Source of the DNA: Candidatus Fermentibacterota bacterium
GTDB lineage: Bacteria > Fermentibacterota > Fermentibacteria > Fermentibacterales > JCC-6
NCBI GenBank assembly: GCA_030609965.1
Contig: JAUWSQ010000004.1
Span: forward strand, 1-64,000
Reading direction: 5' to 3'
Length of the DNA stretch: 64,000 bases
Shown here in pieces: positions 27,851 through 36,873 of the stretch. Position numbers and translations under genes: made by a program. The stretch's first letter is position 1. Each line of letters opens with the position of its first letter. The notes below the pieces were generated by a model, which did no database searches, had not been told where the DNA came from, and worked only from the letters and a program-made list of their open reading frames with translations.

Positions 27851-29356
27851 TTGAGCGGCGAGATGATCGTACATGGCATACAGGCCGTAGTTCTTGGCCT
27901 TTCGGTTGGTCTTATTCTGCTTGTTATCCGGAAGCATGCCCCCGGCAGCCGGCTCCGAATGTGGGTTCTTTTTGCAGGGATCGCAGGTGCAACATATCTT
28001 GTCATGAAAATGTTCGGGGTTCCCGGGGAATCAACATTTTCAAAGATAGCCCTTGCAGCCACAATCATGCTCTCCTCGAACATACTTCTCCGAATTCTGA
28101 ATCTGCTCTTCTGGGATTACCTTCTTAAAAAACAGGTCGATGTACATATGCCGCGTCTCGTCATCGACATTATCAATTTCATACTACTTGCTATAGTTGC
28201 AGTTGCCATTCTTAACGGAGTATTCGGCGTAAGACTTACAGGGTTTCTTGTAACATCCACTGTGCTTTCCGCCGTAATCGGTCTTTCCCTTCAGGATATC
28301 CTCGGTAACCTGTTTGCCGGACTTGCTCTTCAGATGGAAAGGCCCTACAAACTTGGTGAATGGATAAATGTCGGTGAGGAGGAGGGGGTCGTTGTCCAGA
28401 TGAACTGGAGAACACTCACTGTAAGGACAAGGAACGGAGATCACGTTTCAATTCCCAATGCGATGGTTTCCAAGGATATTGTCACGAACTACTCCCGTCC
28501 AAACAGGAATCACATGTGCCGGGTCAAGGTTGGGATGGCCTATGACCATCAGCCTGGAATTGTCAAACGTGTGATTACATCAACCCTAGAGAGAATGGAT
28601 GGAATTCTTGAGACCCCTCCACCAGCTGTATTCCTCGATGAATTTGACGAATATTCCGTGAATTATGATGCAAGGTTCTGGATAAGTGAATACCACAGGA
28701 AGCCTGAGCTAGAGAACGCCGTAAGAACAAGGATCTGGTACATCCTCAGGCGCAGAGGCCTGACCATCCCATTCCCGATCAGGGATGTCACTGTCAAAGA
28801 GGTATCTTCTGAACACGAGGGCATAATCAGGGATAATATCAAGCAGGAAGTCATCGGCGGGCTAAGAAATGTTGAGCTCTTCCGCCCCCTCTCCTTCGAT
28901 CAGATAGAGGAACTGGCCTCAAGCTCATCCAAACTTCTATTCTCCAAGGGAGAGATCCTGGTTCAGCAGGGAGATTCAGGCGATTCCCTCTTCATTATTA
29001 CAAACGGAAAGGTGGATGTGTCCGTTTCCAATGGTGCTGGACGTAAAACCCACCTTGCGGACCTTCAGGCAGGAGACTATTTCGGTGAGATGAGCCTGCT
29101 TACAGGCGAGCCCCGTTCGGCTTCTGTTGTAGCTCTTGCGGAAACGGAAGTCATAGTTGTAGAAAAGAGGGGAATGGCTGGGCTTCTGGAGCAGGAATCA
29201 TCAATTATCGAACCGCTATCAACTATGCTGAATAAGAGACTGGAAGACCTTTCCGGAAGGATTACGGACCAGACAGCTAAGGAAGATAAGTCGGATCAGA
29301 TCGAGAGAAAGGATCATCTGCTCGGCCGCATAAGAGATTTCTTCGGCATTAGATAG
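27851..29356 (+). CDS. MscS-type ion channel with C-terminal cyclic-nucleotide-binding domain
   Basis: A membrane channel of about 500 residues. Four N-terminal helices lead to the MscS pore helix and beta domain (VLSAVIGLSLQDILGNLFAGLAL, then YKLGEWINVGEEEGVVVQMNWRT). A cyclic-nucleotide-binding domain occupies the C-terminal third, with the phosphate cassette FGEMSLLTGEPRSASV. Such bCNG channels are usually insensitive to tension and gated by cAMP or cGMP; gating here is inferred. AGGGAGGT at 27838-27845 points to TTG at 27851; ATG at 27863 is possible. It is a natural receiver for nucleotides made by the three cyclase genes in this window. Confidence 0.9.
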   Translation: MSGEMIVHGIQAVVLGLSVGLILLVIRKHAPGSRLRMWVLFAGIAGATYLVMKMFGVPGESTFSKIALAATIMLSSNILLRILNLLFWDYLLKKQVDVHMPRLVIDIINFILLAIVAVAILNGVFGVRLTGFLVTSTVLSAVIGLSLQDILGNLFAGLALQMERPYKLGEWINVGEEEGVVVQMNWRTLTVRTRNGDHVSIPNAMVSKDIVTNYSRPNRNHMCRVKVGMAYDHQPGIVKRVITSTLERMDGILETPPPAVFLDEFDEYSVNYDARFWISEYHRKPELENAVRTRIWYILRRRGLTIPFPIRDVTVKEVSSEHEGIIRDNIKQEVIGGLRNVELFRPLSFDQIEELASSSSKLLFSKGEILVQQGDSGDSLFIITNGKVDVSVSNGAGRKTHLADLQAGDYFGEMSLLTGEPRSASVVALAETEVIVVEKRGMAGLLEQESSIIEPLSTMLNKRLEDLSGRITDQTAKEDKSDQIERKDHLLGRIRDFFGIR

Positions 29357-29360
29357 TAAT

Positions 29361-29427
29361 TGGGGACGGAGTTGGGGACGGAGGTAATTAATAAATCTAA
29401 TTACCACCGTCCCCAACTCCGTCCCTA
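29361..29427. repeat. Long palindrome built on TTGGGGACGG motifs
   Basis: A near-perfect inverted repeat with arms of about 29 bp and a 7-nt loop (ATAAATC). Each arm contains GGGGACGG twice. Only one internal mismatch and one G-T pair interrupt it. It lies 5 bp after the channel gene and 2 bp before the stop of the convergent gene. Motifs of this type are associated with RAYT/IS200-like repeats in environmental genomes; it could also act as a bidirectional terminator. Confidence 0.75.
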
Positions 29428-29428
29428 T

Positions 29429-29914
29429 TTAAAAAATAACTTGACTCAGGGCGTAATAAATTGCCATCAGGGAAGAAAACACCGCACTTGAAAAGAATCT
29501 CCATTTCAGAGGAACTCTGTTCTGAATCACATAATTTGCTGCAAATACTACAGGTACATTCACTATGAACGCGTAAAACCCAAGCCTTAGAAGGCTCCAG
29601 TTTACGCTGCTCCAGTTTCCCTGCAGAATCTGAATGAAAAGGAGATGCCGTGCAATCCACAGTGGATTGAAATAGAGAATGGCCAGCCCTGCTCTTGAAA
29701 ATGAACCCTTAAGACCATTTATCCCTGTTGTTTTTGCGTCTATCCATCTGAACCAGTTGGGGATTTCAAAGGCATAGACGGTCCCGCCGATGAGCATCAT
29801 ACCCAGCATCCGTTCAAGTGAAAAATCCGAAAGAATAATGGATGCGATTGTATCACCGATGGAGTATATGAGTACTCCCCGTAAAACGTCAGAGGGTTTA
29901 TACCTGAGTTTCAA
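29429..29914 (-). CDS. Small membrane protein, possibly Mpv17/PMP22-like
   Basis: The 161-residue product has about four hydrophobic segments. The pattern YSIGDTIAS, then WFRWIDAK, then a C-terminal NYVIQNRVPLKWRFFSSAVFSS resembles the eukaryotic Mpv17/PMP22 family (GDxxAQ; YRxLD; VPxxxR). The match is by eye and moderate. The start is TTG at 29914, without a clear ribosome binding site, 11 bp after the xdh large-subunit gene, so it is probably the third gene of that operon. Confidence 0.55.
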   Translation of the reverse strand: MKLRYKPSDVLRGVLIYSIGDTIASIILSDFSLERMLGMMLIGGTVYAFEIPNWFRWIDAKTTGINGLKGSFSRAGLAILYFNPLWIARHLLFIQILQGNWSSVNWSLLRLGFYAFIVNVPVVFAANYVIQNRVPLKWRFFSSAVFSSLMAIYYALSQVIF

Positions 29915-29925
29915 TATCGGCTGTT

Positions 29926-32187
29926 TTACCGCTTCTTCTGCAGAAGCAGGAGTATCTTTTCATTTGTCAGAGGGGCGCAATAAACCGGAGGGATTTCCGG
30001 ATCGCACGCCCGAATCGCATCAAGAATCGCGAAATAGGTTCCGATTCCGTACATGAACGGTGGTTCACCCACGGCCTTGGAATTGTAAACCCCCGCGTTC
30101 TCCGAATGACATTCCAGGAATTCTATATCCACTTCTCCCGGAGTAGAGTACATATCCGGTATCTTGTAAGTTGCAAGGGAATCCGACAGAAGAGCATTTG
30201 TCTCAGGATGATATTTCAGTTCTTCAAGAGTGACCCATCCGATCCCCTGAAGAAGCCCTCCCTCGATCTGTCCTCTGTCAACAAGAGGATTGATGCTCTC
30301 TCCGCAATCGTGAACTATCTGTACGGCATCCACCGAGAAAACACCCCTCAGCCTGTCCAGAGTGATCTCCGTAACAGCTGTTCCAGCCACATGATAGGAA
30401 AAAGGTCTGCCTTTCTCGGAAGATTTGTTGAAATGCAGTCCCGGTGTTGCATAATGGGCCTGGGATGAAAGGTTCACTCTCGCAAGATATGCAAGGCCAA
30501 TAAGCTTGTTCCACTCGAGGTGGGTCTTTTCCCCGTTGATCATTACTTTTTCATGTATAAGATCGATTTGGCTGTCTGGAGCTGCATCGAGGTGTTTTCC
30601 TGCAAAAATCAGAAGGCGCTTGAGGATGTTGCTGCAGGCAATTCTTACTGCGTTTCCATTCATGTCAGCAGCTGAGCTCGCCGCAGTGGGTGAAGTATTG
30701 GCTGACCTTGTTGTGTTGGTTGATTCCACCTTGATCCGGAAGAGATCGATCCCGAAGGTTCTTGCCGCAACCTGAGCCATTTTCGTATTGACTCCCTGTC
30801 CCATTTCAACGGCTCCGGTGCTGATCCCGATGCTTCCATCGGTATACACATGAACAAGAGCATTGGCCTGGTTCATAGATAGATGGGTGAAGGAAATGCC
30901 GAAGCAGACAGGCATGAATGAAATACCTTTCTTGAACATAGCATTGCTGCTGTTGAAATCCCTGACCCTTCTTTCGACATTTCCAGCCTGGTGAATTTCG
31001 TGTGCTTTCTTCCAGGATCGCCTTATCTCGTTTCCCTCGTAAGGCATACCGAAGGGGAATATGTCATCTTTCTTCAGTAGATTCTTTTCCTGTATCTCAA
31101 GGGGAGTGACCCCCAGTTTATGAGAGGCGCTGTGAATAGCTGATTCGAGGACATACATTGCCTGCGGTGCCCCGAAGCCACGAAAAGCCGTGTTGGGCGG
31201 AAGATTGGTTCTACAGGAAATACCTGTAGCCTTTACATTGGGAATGAAATATGCATTTGTTGAATGAAACAGTGTCCGTTCAAGGATAACTGTTGAAAGG
31301 TCGGATACCGCCCCTCCGTTCTGATAGTAAGTAACCTCCCATGCTATCATTGTCCCGTCGTTTGCAAGGCCCAGTTTGAAATCGGAACTGTAGGGGTGCC
31401 TCTTGCCTGTCCAGGTCATGTCTTCATTCCTGTTAAGCACGAGTTTTACCGGTTTGCCTGTAAGCTGCACTCCAAGTGCCGACAATACCGCCCAGGGTGT
31501 TGCCTGGTCCTCCTTGCCTCCGAAAGCGCCTCCAAGCCTTCCCACATCAACTTCTATTTTGTTCATCGGCAGATTAAGAACTCTTGCAGCAACCCTCTGT
31601 ACAAAGGTAGGTCCCTGGGTTCCGGAGGTTATCCTTATACAGCCATCTTCCATCGGGATTGCGAAAGCACCCTGTGTTTCGAGGTACAGGTGCTCCTGTC
31701 CCCCTGAATCGGCGCGTCCTGCAACTATGCAGTCGCATTTATCCCATGCCTCTGAAGTGTTCCCCATGGAAAAAGTTCTCGGGGGGGCTATGAGCATTCC
31801 CTTTTCGAATGCTTCTCTCGGATCCACGACCGATGGTAACTCAGTAATTTCCATATTGATTGCTTTTACTGCCGCTCTGGCATTTTCCGGTGTGTCTGCC
31901 AGTACTACTGCCACAGGTTGTCCGATAAAAAGCAGTTCCTTTTCTGCAAGAAGCAGTTCGTCCTTTATTATGCTGCCTATCTGATTCTTTCCCGGGATGT
32001 CTTCCGCTGTAATGACCGCTTCAACACCCGGTATCGATAATGCTTCACCTGCTTCCAGCGTCTCTATCTCACCATGTGAAACGGGAGAAACAAGCACTGC
32101 AGCATGAAGGAGATTTCGTGGAAGTTTGAAATCGTCAACGAACAGGGAGCGTCCTCTTACATGCAGCAGGGCATCCTGATGTTTCAC
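29926..32187 (-). CDS. Xanthine dehydrogenase-family molybdopterin-binding subunit
   Basis: The large molybdenum hydroxylase subunit of 753 residues. GGAFGGKEDQ, FRGFGAPQAMYVLES, GAVEMGQGVNTKMAQVAA and the C-terminal KAVGEPPFMYGIG with the catalytic glutamate are all present. RTNLPPNTAFRGFG also matches xanthine dehydrogenase rather than carbon monoxide dehydrogenase. It would hydroxylate a purine or another heterocycle in the cytosol, passing electrons to its FAD/Fe-S partner. Its start overlaps the stop of that partner by 4 bp (ATGA). No molybdenum cofactor or XdhC maturation gene is in the window. Confidence 0.9.
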   Translation of the reverse strand: MKHQDALLHVRGRSLFVDDFKLPRNLLHAAVLVSPVSHGEIETLEAGEALSIPGVEAVITAEDIPGKNQIGSIIKDELLLAEKELLFIGQPVAVVLADTPENARAAVKAINMEITELPSVVDPREAFEKGMLIAPPRTFSMGNTSEAWDKCDCIVAGRADSGGQEHLYLETQGAFAIPMEDGCIRITSGTQGPTFVQRVAARVLNLPMNKIEVDVGRLGGAFGGKEDQATPWAVLSALGVQLTGKPVKLVLNRNEDMTWTGKRHPYSSDFKLGLANDGTMIAWEVTYYQNGGAVSDLSTVILERTLFHSTNAYFIPNVKATGISCRTNLPPNTAFRGFGAPQAMYVLESAIHSASHKLGVTPLEIQEKNLLKKDDIFPFGMPYEGNEIRRSWKKAHEIHQAGNVERRVRDFNSSNAMFKKGISFMPVCFGISFTHLSMNQANALVHVYTDGSIGISTGAVEMGQGVNTKMAQVAARTFGIDLFRIKVESTNTTRSANTSPTAASSAADMNGNAVRIACSNILKRLLIFAGKHLDAAPDSQIDLIHEKVMINGEKTHLEWNKLIGLAYLARVNLSSQAHYATPGLHFNKSSEKGRPFSYHVAGTAVTEITLDRLRGVFSVDAVQIVHDCGESINPLVDRGQIEGGLLQGIGWVTLEELKYHPETNALLSDSLATYKIPDMYSTPGEVDIEFLECHSENAGVYNSKAVGEPPFMYGIGTYFAILDAIRACDPEIPPVYCAPLTNEKILLLLQKKR

Positions 32188-33614
32188 AGCAGATCCTCCA
32201 AATCAATCTGGTGCGGGAAGAGTTCAATAAAGTGGGATAAAATGAGTCGTCTCAAAAGGAGCTTTTTATATACTGCTGAACCTCTTATGTCATCTATTGG
32301 ACTGATTTCATCACAGGCGGTATCTGCCGCAAGCCGGGCTGTACCTGTTGAAATGATGTTGCCTGTCAGGATATCGCATGTCTTTTCAAGATAGAGGGGA
32401 ATCGGCGCGACACCTCCCGCTGAGATATCAGCCTTTTTGATTCTGTTGTATTTCACTATGAAAGAGGCAGCTGAATTAACGGATGCAATATCAAGATGTT
32501 TCCTCATGGCGACTTTTTCGAAATTTATAAAGGTATCGAAATCGGGTGCAGTGTACTCGAGCCCTTCGAGTAATTCATCGGGGGAGAGGTCAAGTACTTT
32601 GTAATCACTGAAGAAATCCTTCAGCTGTACTTCTCTGTAATCCGAACCCTTTGATATCCTCAGCTTCGCATCCAGTGCAAGGAAGATAATGGTGAGGTCA
32701 CCTATTGGAGACGCGTTTACAATGTTACCTCCCACTGTGGCTCTATTGCGGACCCCGGCAGAGGCGATAAGCTGAAGGGATGGTTCAAGATTGCCCAAGT
32801 TATAAAATACTTCTGAATCTAAGATATCCCTGACGGTTGCCCCTGCTCCGATAAGAACCCTGTTCTCCTGAGTGGTTATTCCGTTCATTTCCGTTTCCCG
32901 GGAGAGAAATCTCAGATCAGTATTCGTGAGCTCTTCAGCTTCGAGCGCGAAAAGGTCGGTTCCACCTGCTACCGTTACGGTTTTTCCCGAAGCGCTCGAT
33001 TCGGAAGCGTCCGGTTCTGCGGCATCCATGGTCTTCAGCATATTTTCAATTCCGAGGAAATAGGGGGGCAGTATCTCTTTTTCTACAAGCCATTCAAGAT
33101 GTTTGCTGGAGGAGCAGCATTCAGCAGGAGAATATCCGATTTTCAAGGATACTGCTTTCCCTGCTTTCCTTATGGAAACGTAACCGGTGCATCTGCAGAT
33201 GTTTCCTGCGAGGGCATCTGCAGCCCCGATATCGTCAGGATCGACTGTTCCTAGAAGGTAACCTGTAAGGGACATGATAAGCCCCGGCGTGCAGAAGCCG
33301 CATTGGGAGGCACCTTCCTCCACGAAAATCTGCTGAATCGGGGAGAGTTCTTTTTCAAGGTTTACACCTTCGATGGTTACAAGATGCCTGCCGCTGAGTT
33401 CACCAACCGGAAGAATGCAGGAATTCACGGCCATGTACTTTATACCCTGCGCAAGCGGTGTTCCGAGCAGTACTGTACAGGCACCGCAGTCACCTTCTCT
33501 GCAACCTTCCTTGGTTCCGCTCAGCCCTGCTTCCCCACGAAGCAGATCAAGCGTAACTGCTCCTGCTGGAAGCTCAGTGGAGTATTCCCGATCATTCAGA
33601 ATAAAAGATATCAT
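32184..33614 (-). CDS. Xanthine dehydrogenase-family fused [2Fe-2S]/FAD subunit
   Basis: The small subunits are fused in one chain, as in XdhA. The N-terminal 160 residues carry the plant-type [2Fe-2S] motif KEGCREGDCGACTV and the second cluster motif CGFCTPG...CRCTGY. The C-terminal part is the FAD domain with VAGGTDLFA, ASAGVRNRATVGGNIVNASPIGD. I set the start at the ATG at 33614 behind GGGGG; in-frame ATG 33629 and TTG 33641 are alternatives. It is the first gene of the molybdenum hydroxylase operon, downstream of the patatin gene. Confidence 0.9.
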   Translation of the reverse strand: MISFILNDREYSTELPAGAVTLDLLRGEAGLSGTKEGCREGDCGACTVLLGTPLAQGIKYMAVNSCILPVGELSGRHLVTIEGVNLEKELSPIQQIFVEEGASQCGFCTPGLIMSLTGYLLGTVDPDDIGAADALAGNICRCTGYVSIRKAGKAVSLKIGYSPAECCSSSKHLEWLVEKEILPPYFLGIENMLKTMDAAEPDASESSASGKTVTVAGGTDLFALEAEELTNTDLRFLSRETEMNGITTQENRVLIGAGATVRDILDSEVFYNLGNLEPSLQLIASAGVRNRATVGGNIVNASPIGDLTIIFLALDAKLRISKGSDYREVQLKDFFSDYKVLDLSPDELLEGLEYTAPDFDTFINFEKVAMRKHLDIASVNSAASFIVKYNRIKKADISAGGVAPIPLYLEKTCDILTGNIISTGTARLAADTACDEISPIDDIRGSAVYKKLLLRRLILSHFIELFPHQIDLEDLL

Positions 33615-33653
33615 TTTCCCCCGCTTCATTGTATTTAACAAAGTATAACATCA

Positions 33654-34556
33654 TTAAGGGGAGAGCGGTATTTCCGGATAATACTCTTTCAATTTTTCTT
33701 CCAGTTCCGTGCAGGAAGTTTCGGCACTTGCGAAGATCTCCTCAACCCTGTGAAACTCAAGCATGCCGATATTCCGGATATCAGGCTTTATGTAAATATC
33801 AGGCTGACTGATGTCCAGTTTTGTCTCTACGATCGACCTCTGCATTATGTCGAACATCTCGAGAACCGCTTTAACCGCTCCGGGGGGTTTACCGGACTCG
33901 GATTCCGCATATCCCAGAACATCAACAGCAACTATCAGATCGCAGTCGTCCAGAATATCAAAGGGCACCGGATTCACACCCCCGCCGTCAATAAGAATAC
34001 GCTCTCCGTATTTTACTGGAGTGAACAGCCCCGGCAGCCCCATACTCGCCTTGACTGCATTCAGAAGATTCCCTGAGGACAGCACTGCCTGTTCGGACGC
34101 CCAGAAGTCGGTTGAAACTACCTTCAGGGGTATTTCAAGATCCTCGAAGTTATCTGTATGGATTGCATCGTAGAAATACCTCATTACAGAATCGCCCTTG
34201 AAGATCCCCGGTCCCAGGAAATCGATATCCATGAATTGAACAAGCCTTTTGATGTCTTTGAGCAGTTCTCCCGGGGAAGCGTTCTTCCTGATGATAGTCT
34301 CCTGCACCAGACTGCGAATCTCGGAGCCCTTCACTCCGGACGCGTACATGGCTCCCAGTACGGCACCTATACTGGTTCCCGCGATACAGCAGGGTCTGAT
34401 TTTCAGGTTATCAAGTACCTCAAGAAGCGGAACATGGGCAAGTCCTCTCGCCCCGCCCCCCCCAAGAGCAAGACCCAGCCTGATACCCTCGTCTTTAACG
34501 TCCGGCTTCTTCCTCCAGAGTATGTTCCTGATTCTGTCTATCAGATGAACGCTCAT
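33654..34556 (-). CDS. Patatin-like phospholipase (RssA-like)
   Basis: A 300-residue acyl hydrolase. The oxyanion loop is GGGGARGLAH, the nucleophile motif GTSIG, and the Asp of the Ser-Asp dyad lies in DGGGVNP. No signal peptide is seen, suggesting a cytosolic or membrane-peripheral role in lipid turnover. GGAG seven bases before the ATG supports this start even though it lies 62 bp inside the upstream gene. It is followed by the xdh operon in the same direction. Confidence 0.9.
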   Translation of the reverse strand: MSVHLIDRIRNILWRKKPDVKDEGIRLGLALGGGGARGLAHVPLLEVLDNLKIRPCCIAGTSIGAVLGAMYASGVKGSEIRSLVQETIIRKNASPGELLKDIKRLVQFMDIDFLGPGIFKGDSVMRYFYDAIHTDNFEDLEIPLKVVSTDFWASEQAVLSSGNLLNAVKASMGLPGLFTPVKYGERILIDGGGVNPVPFDILDDCDLIVAVDVLGYAESESGKPPGAVKAVLEMFDIMQRSIVETKLDISQPDIYIKPDIRNIGMLEFHRVEEIFASAETSCTELEEKLKEYYPEIPLSP

Positions 34557-34923
34557 TCATTTCTCCATCCGGATAGGCATGATGATCTTCAGGTTGACCA
34601 CCATCATGCCATGCCATGTAATTTGCATTCCAGTCCAGCGTGCTTTCGAGTTTTTTTACTGTAATGTTCAGTGTATCAGCACATAATTCTATTAACTTAT
34701 CTCTCGGTAGGATCTTTCCAAACTTCTTCTTCGCATGATTTACAGCAGCACAGCATAACCATGAGCTAGGAGATTTTTCGTGGTGCCAGTAATTTGATGG
34801 GCTGTTAAGATATTCTAAGTCCTCCTCGGAGAAACTGCATTCCTGACCTTCATGTTCAATTGATGCTTCCCTGTTGTAGAAAGACAGATACATCTTTGAT
34901 TGTTCTTTATCCCACGAAGGCAT
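34495..34923 (-). CDS. Hypothetical soluble protein
   Basis: A 142-residue polar protein with Cys, His and Trp residues (SNYWHHEKSPSSWLCC) and a helical region KKFGKILPRDKLIELCADTL. I recognise no family. GGGA seven bases before the ATG at 34923 is preferred; the ATG at 34929 is also possible. Its 3' end overlaps the patatin gene by 62 bp. It lies 35 bp downstream of a degenerate peptidase gene and may be an unrelated insertion or a coupled gene. Confidence 0.5.
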   Translation of the reverse strand: MPSWDKEQSKMYLSFYNREASIEHEGQECSFSEEDLEYLNSPSNYWHHEKSPSSWLCCAAVNHAKKKFGKILPRDKLIELCADTLNITVKKLESTLDWNANYMAWHDGGQPEDHHAYPDGEMNERSSDRQNQEHTLEEEAGR

Positions 34924-34958
34924 AGTCATATCCCAATCTCTGCACACCCAAATGCAGG

Positions 34959-35506
34959 TTAAGCACCTGCAGGCGGATAATAGCCCACCGGACCATCTGA
35001 GTAACCGACCTCGTCCAGCCACCACTGCGGGTAACCCACCTCCACCGCCACATTGTCGGGGGAGTTTACATAACCGTCATCGTATCTGGCGATAAGCATA
35101 TCCGCCAGGGACCACCAACGGTTCACAACAGATTCTGCGTTCTCAATCGACCACTGCGTGATATAGATCCTGGCGCCGCATTCGTCCTCCTCCATGATCT
35201 CCATGGCGGCTGCGTCCACCAGTGCGACATCGGCAAGCTCGGTGTTCTCCACGCTGTCCTGAACTGCTTTGATGTCCCGTATCATATAGGAGTACTTCAG
35301 CTCAGCCCAGTTGGAAACGAAGTTGAAAGCCCACCAGGCGCTTTCCCGGCTGAATATTCTGGTATCTCCGCTCTGGTAGCTCCAGGGCAGATCGTTCATC
35401 CCACAGTAGCCCCTGCTGTCACCAGGGTGGTCGTACATGCGTCAGCATAGTTCGAGAGAAAGATGAATGATAAGGTTGCAAGCAGAATCGCCATGAGTCG
35501 TCCCAT
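34959..35506 (-). pseudogene. Peptidase C69 (secreted dipeptidase) remnant with internal deletion and frame change
   Basis: An intact ribosome binding site (GGAGG) and ATG at 35506 start a signal peptide that ends in ADACTTTLVTAG, the mature N-terminus with the catalytic cysteine of C69 dipeptidases. That frame stops at 35396. Another frame, open from 35438 to 34959, continues with DTRIFSRESAWWAFNFVSNWAEL and runs to a natural end, matching the C-terminal part of such enzymes. About 300-400 central residues are missing. The product cannot be functional as read. The 43-bp overlap region reads plausibly in both frames. Confidence 0.7.
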
Positions 35507-35713
35507 CAGAACCTCCATACGGTTGCGTAACAATCGGGAGCTTGAAATATCTAATTTATCTGATCGTATTGTTTGCCCGAAATGACAATACCGCTGGTTA
35601 TCCTGCCGCGTCAATGTCATGCAAGACTGAAGAGTACTCTTGGGGGCTTCCCATCCTTGAGAGCTGACGTATTTTTTACTATTGTTCTTCTGTAACTATT
35701 GAAAGGAGATAGA

Positions 35714-36580
35714 ATGATCTGTTCCTTTCGGCTCAGAGCTTCAGAATTTCTGTTATTGATTGTTTCTTTGTTCTTTTCCCTGCCTGTCTGTTCCGATGAT
35801 TTCGCCGCGTATATTTATGAATGGGAAACAAGAAGTAATGGATTGGAATATTTCAGTGTACTTGGTTTTCCTTCCGAAATGCTTCCGGATGGAATAGACA
35901 ACCTGGATTTGCTGATTCTGGGCGATGATCTTATCAATGGCTCAGATCTTGCGGTTATCGGCTATGGGCGCGATACTCTTTGCTTCGGTACTGTAGCGTT
36001 TGACATGTTTCTGAATCCAGCCAAGTCATTTGCTTCTTTCAGAAGTGAAGACAGTTTGATAATTCTTTCTTCCGAATATCCCAGTAGAACCACAACGTGC
36101 AATATGTCCTTCGCATGGGATAAAGACGCACAGATTTTCATTCCAGTCGAATCCTGGATAAGCGACTGGTCCGCTGACCTTCTGACGGCTGCGGACTCCC
36201 TTCTTGAAATCGGTGAGATCCGGCAGGCTGCGGACAGTATAAGCATGATGTTTTACGGCTGGGCATACTACGATGCAAGCGAACTCAGCTGCCGGTTCCT
36301 GAGGGCTGCCATTACCGCTTCAAAGGAAGCCCCGGATGAGGAAGCCCTGGATTATTACGATGCGGCTATTTACGCCTTCGATATTATCCAGTACGATAAT
36401 ACCTGGTTCATTTCCTTTGATTCACTGGAAGATTTCTTGATGAGTGATTACGCCGAGTACATTGAGGCGGATGAACTTGCCGATATACTTCGCGATTATG
36501 CGAACATTTTCAGAAAGAACGACTTCGCTGTAGAAGCAGTCTTCGATAACGTTGCAGACATACTTGAAGGAAACGAGTAA
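35714..36580 (+). CDS. Secreted protein of unknown function
   Basis: A 288-residue protein with a signal peptide (about 1-28, ending at PVCSDD). The mature chain is strongly acidic, rich in Asp and Tyr, with a helical C-terminal half (DEEALDYYDAAIYAFDII, DELADILRDYANIFRK) that may form TPR-like hairpins. I recognise no family. AAAGGAG precedes the ATG at 35714. It ends 3 bp before a convergent small gene. Confidence 0.7.
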   Translation: MICSFRLRASEFLLLIVSLFFSLPVCSDDFAAYIYEWETRSNGLEYFSVLGFPSEMLPDGIDNLDLLILGDDLINGSDLAVIGYGRDTLCFGTVAFDMFLNPAKSFASFRSEDSLIILSSEYPSRTTTCNMSFAWDKDAQIFIPVESWISDWSADLLTAADSLLEIGEIRQAADSISMMFYGWAYYDASELSCRFLRAAITASKEAPDEEALDYYDAAIYAFDIIQYDNTWFISFDSLEDFLMSDYAEYIEADELADILRDYANIFRKNDFAVEAVFDNVADILEGNE

Positions 36581-36583
36581 GTG

Positions 36584-36724
36584 TCAGCTCTGACTATCAG
36601 CTGATTTGTTGCTGTGATAGATGTGCCTGAAGGTCAGTAAGGCAGTGATCAGAGCGAAGAGCGCAACACCACCCAGAATGATGGCCATTCTGAGCCAGGG
36701 AGTTTCTGCCGCCTTGCGGACCAT
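36584..36724 (-). CDS. Small membrane protein, C-terminal part or coupled small protein
   Basis: The 46-residue frame opens with ATG at 36724, overlapping the A6 run inside the preceding gene. It encodes a charged start (MVRKAAETPW), one helix (MAIILGGVALFALITALL) and a polar tail. It is either the true C-terminus of the preceding frame after a -1 shift or a small protein translated by coupling. Confidence 0.45.
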   Translation of the reverse strand: MVRKAAETPWLRMAIILGGVALFALITALLTFRHIYHSNKSADSQS

Positions 36725-36855
36725 TTTTTCCGAATCAGGAGCAGGAGGGGGAGAGCAAGACAAAGGTATTTCAGGATAGCGTCTCCAGCGCGGCCGTAAT
36801 GCGCTCCCGCCAGAAGAAGTGCGAGAATGGTCATTACAATGCGAAGAGCATTCAT
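36649..36855 (-). CDS. Small membrane protein, N-terminal part (probable frameshift)
   Basis: GGAGG four bases before the ATG at 36855 starts a 68-residue frame. Two hydrophobic segments (ALRIVMTILALLLAG and ILKYLCLALPLLLLI) are followed by RKK and then a 24-residue tail that looks like noise. At the A6 run (36723-36728) a -1 shift would join it to the downstream frame at 36584-36724, which has its own transmembrane helix. I think the two are one gene with an indel or a slippage site. Confidence 0.45.
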   Translation of the reverse strand: MNALRIVMTILALLLAGAHYGRAGDAILKYLCLALPLLLLIRKKWSARRQKLPGSEWPSFWVVLRSSL

Positions 36856-36873
36856 GATGACCTCCATAACTGA

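Noticed and set aside
35396-35620. Separate small secreted protein of 36 residues from ATG 35506
   Set aside because: The signal peptide plus ACTTTLVT is the N-terminus of a C69 peptidase whose C-terminal part follows in another frame, so a pseudogene explains both.
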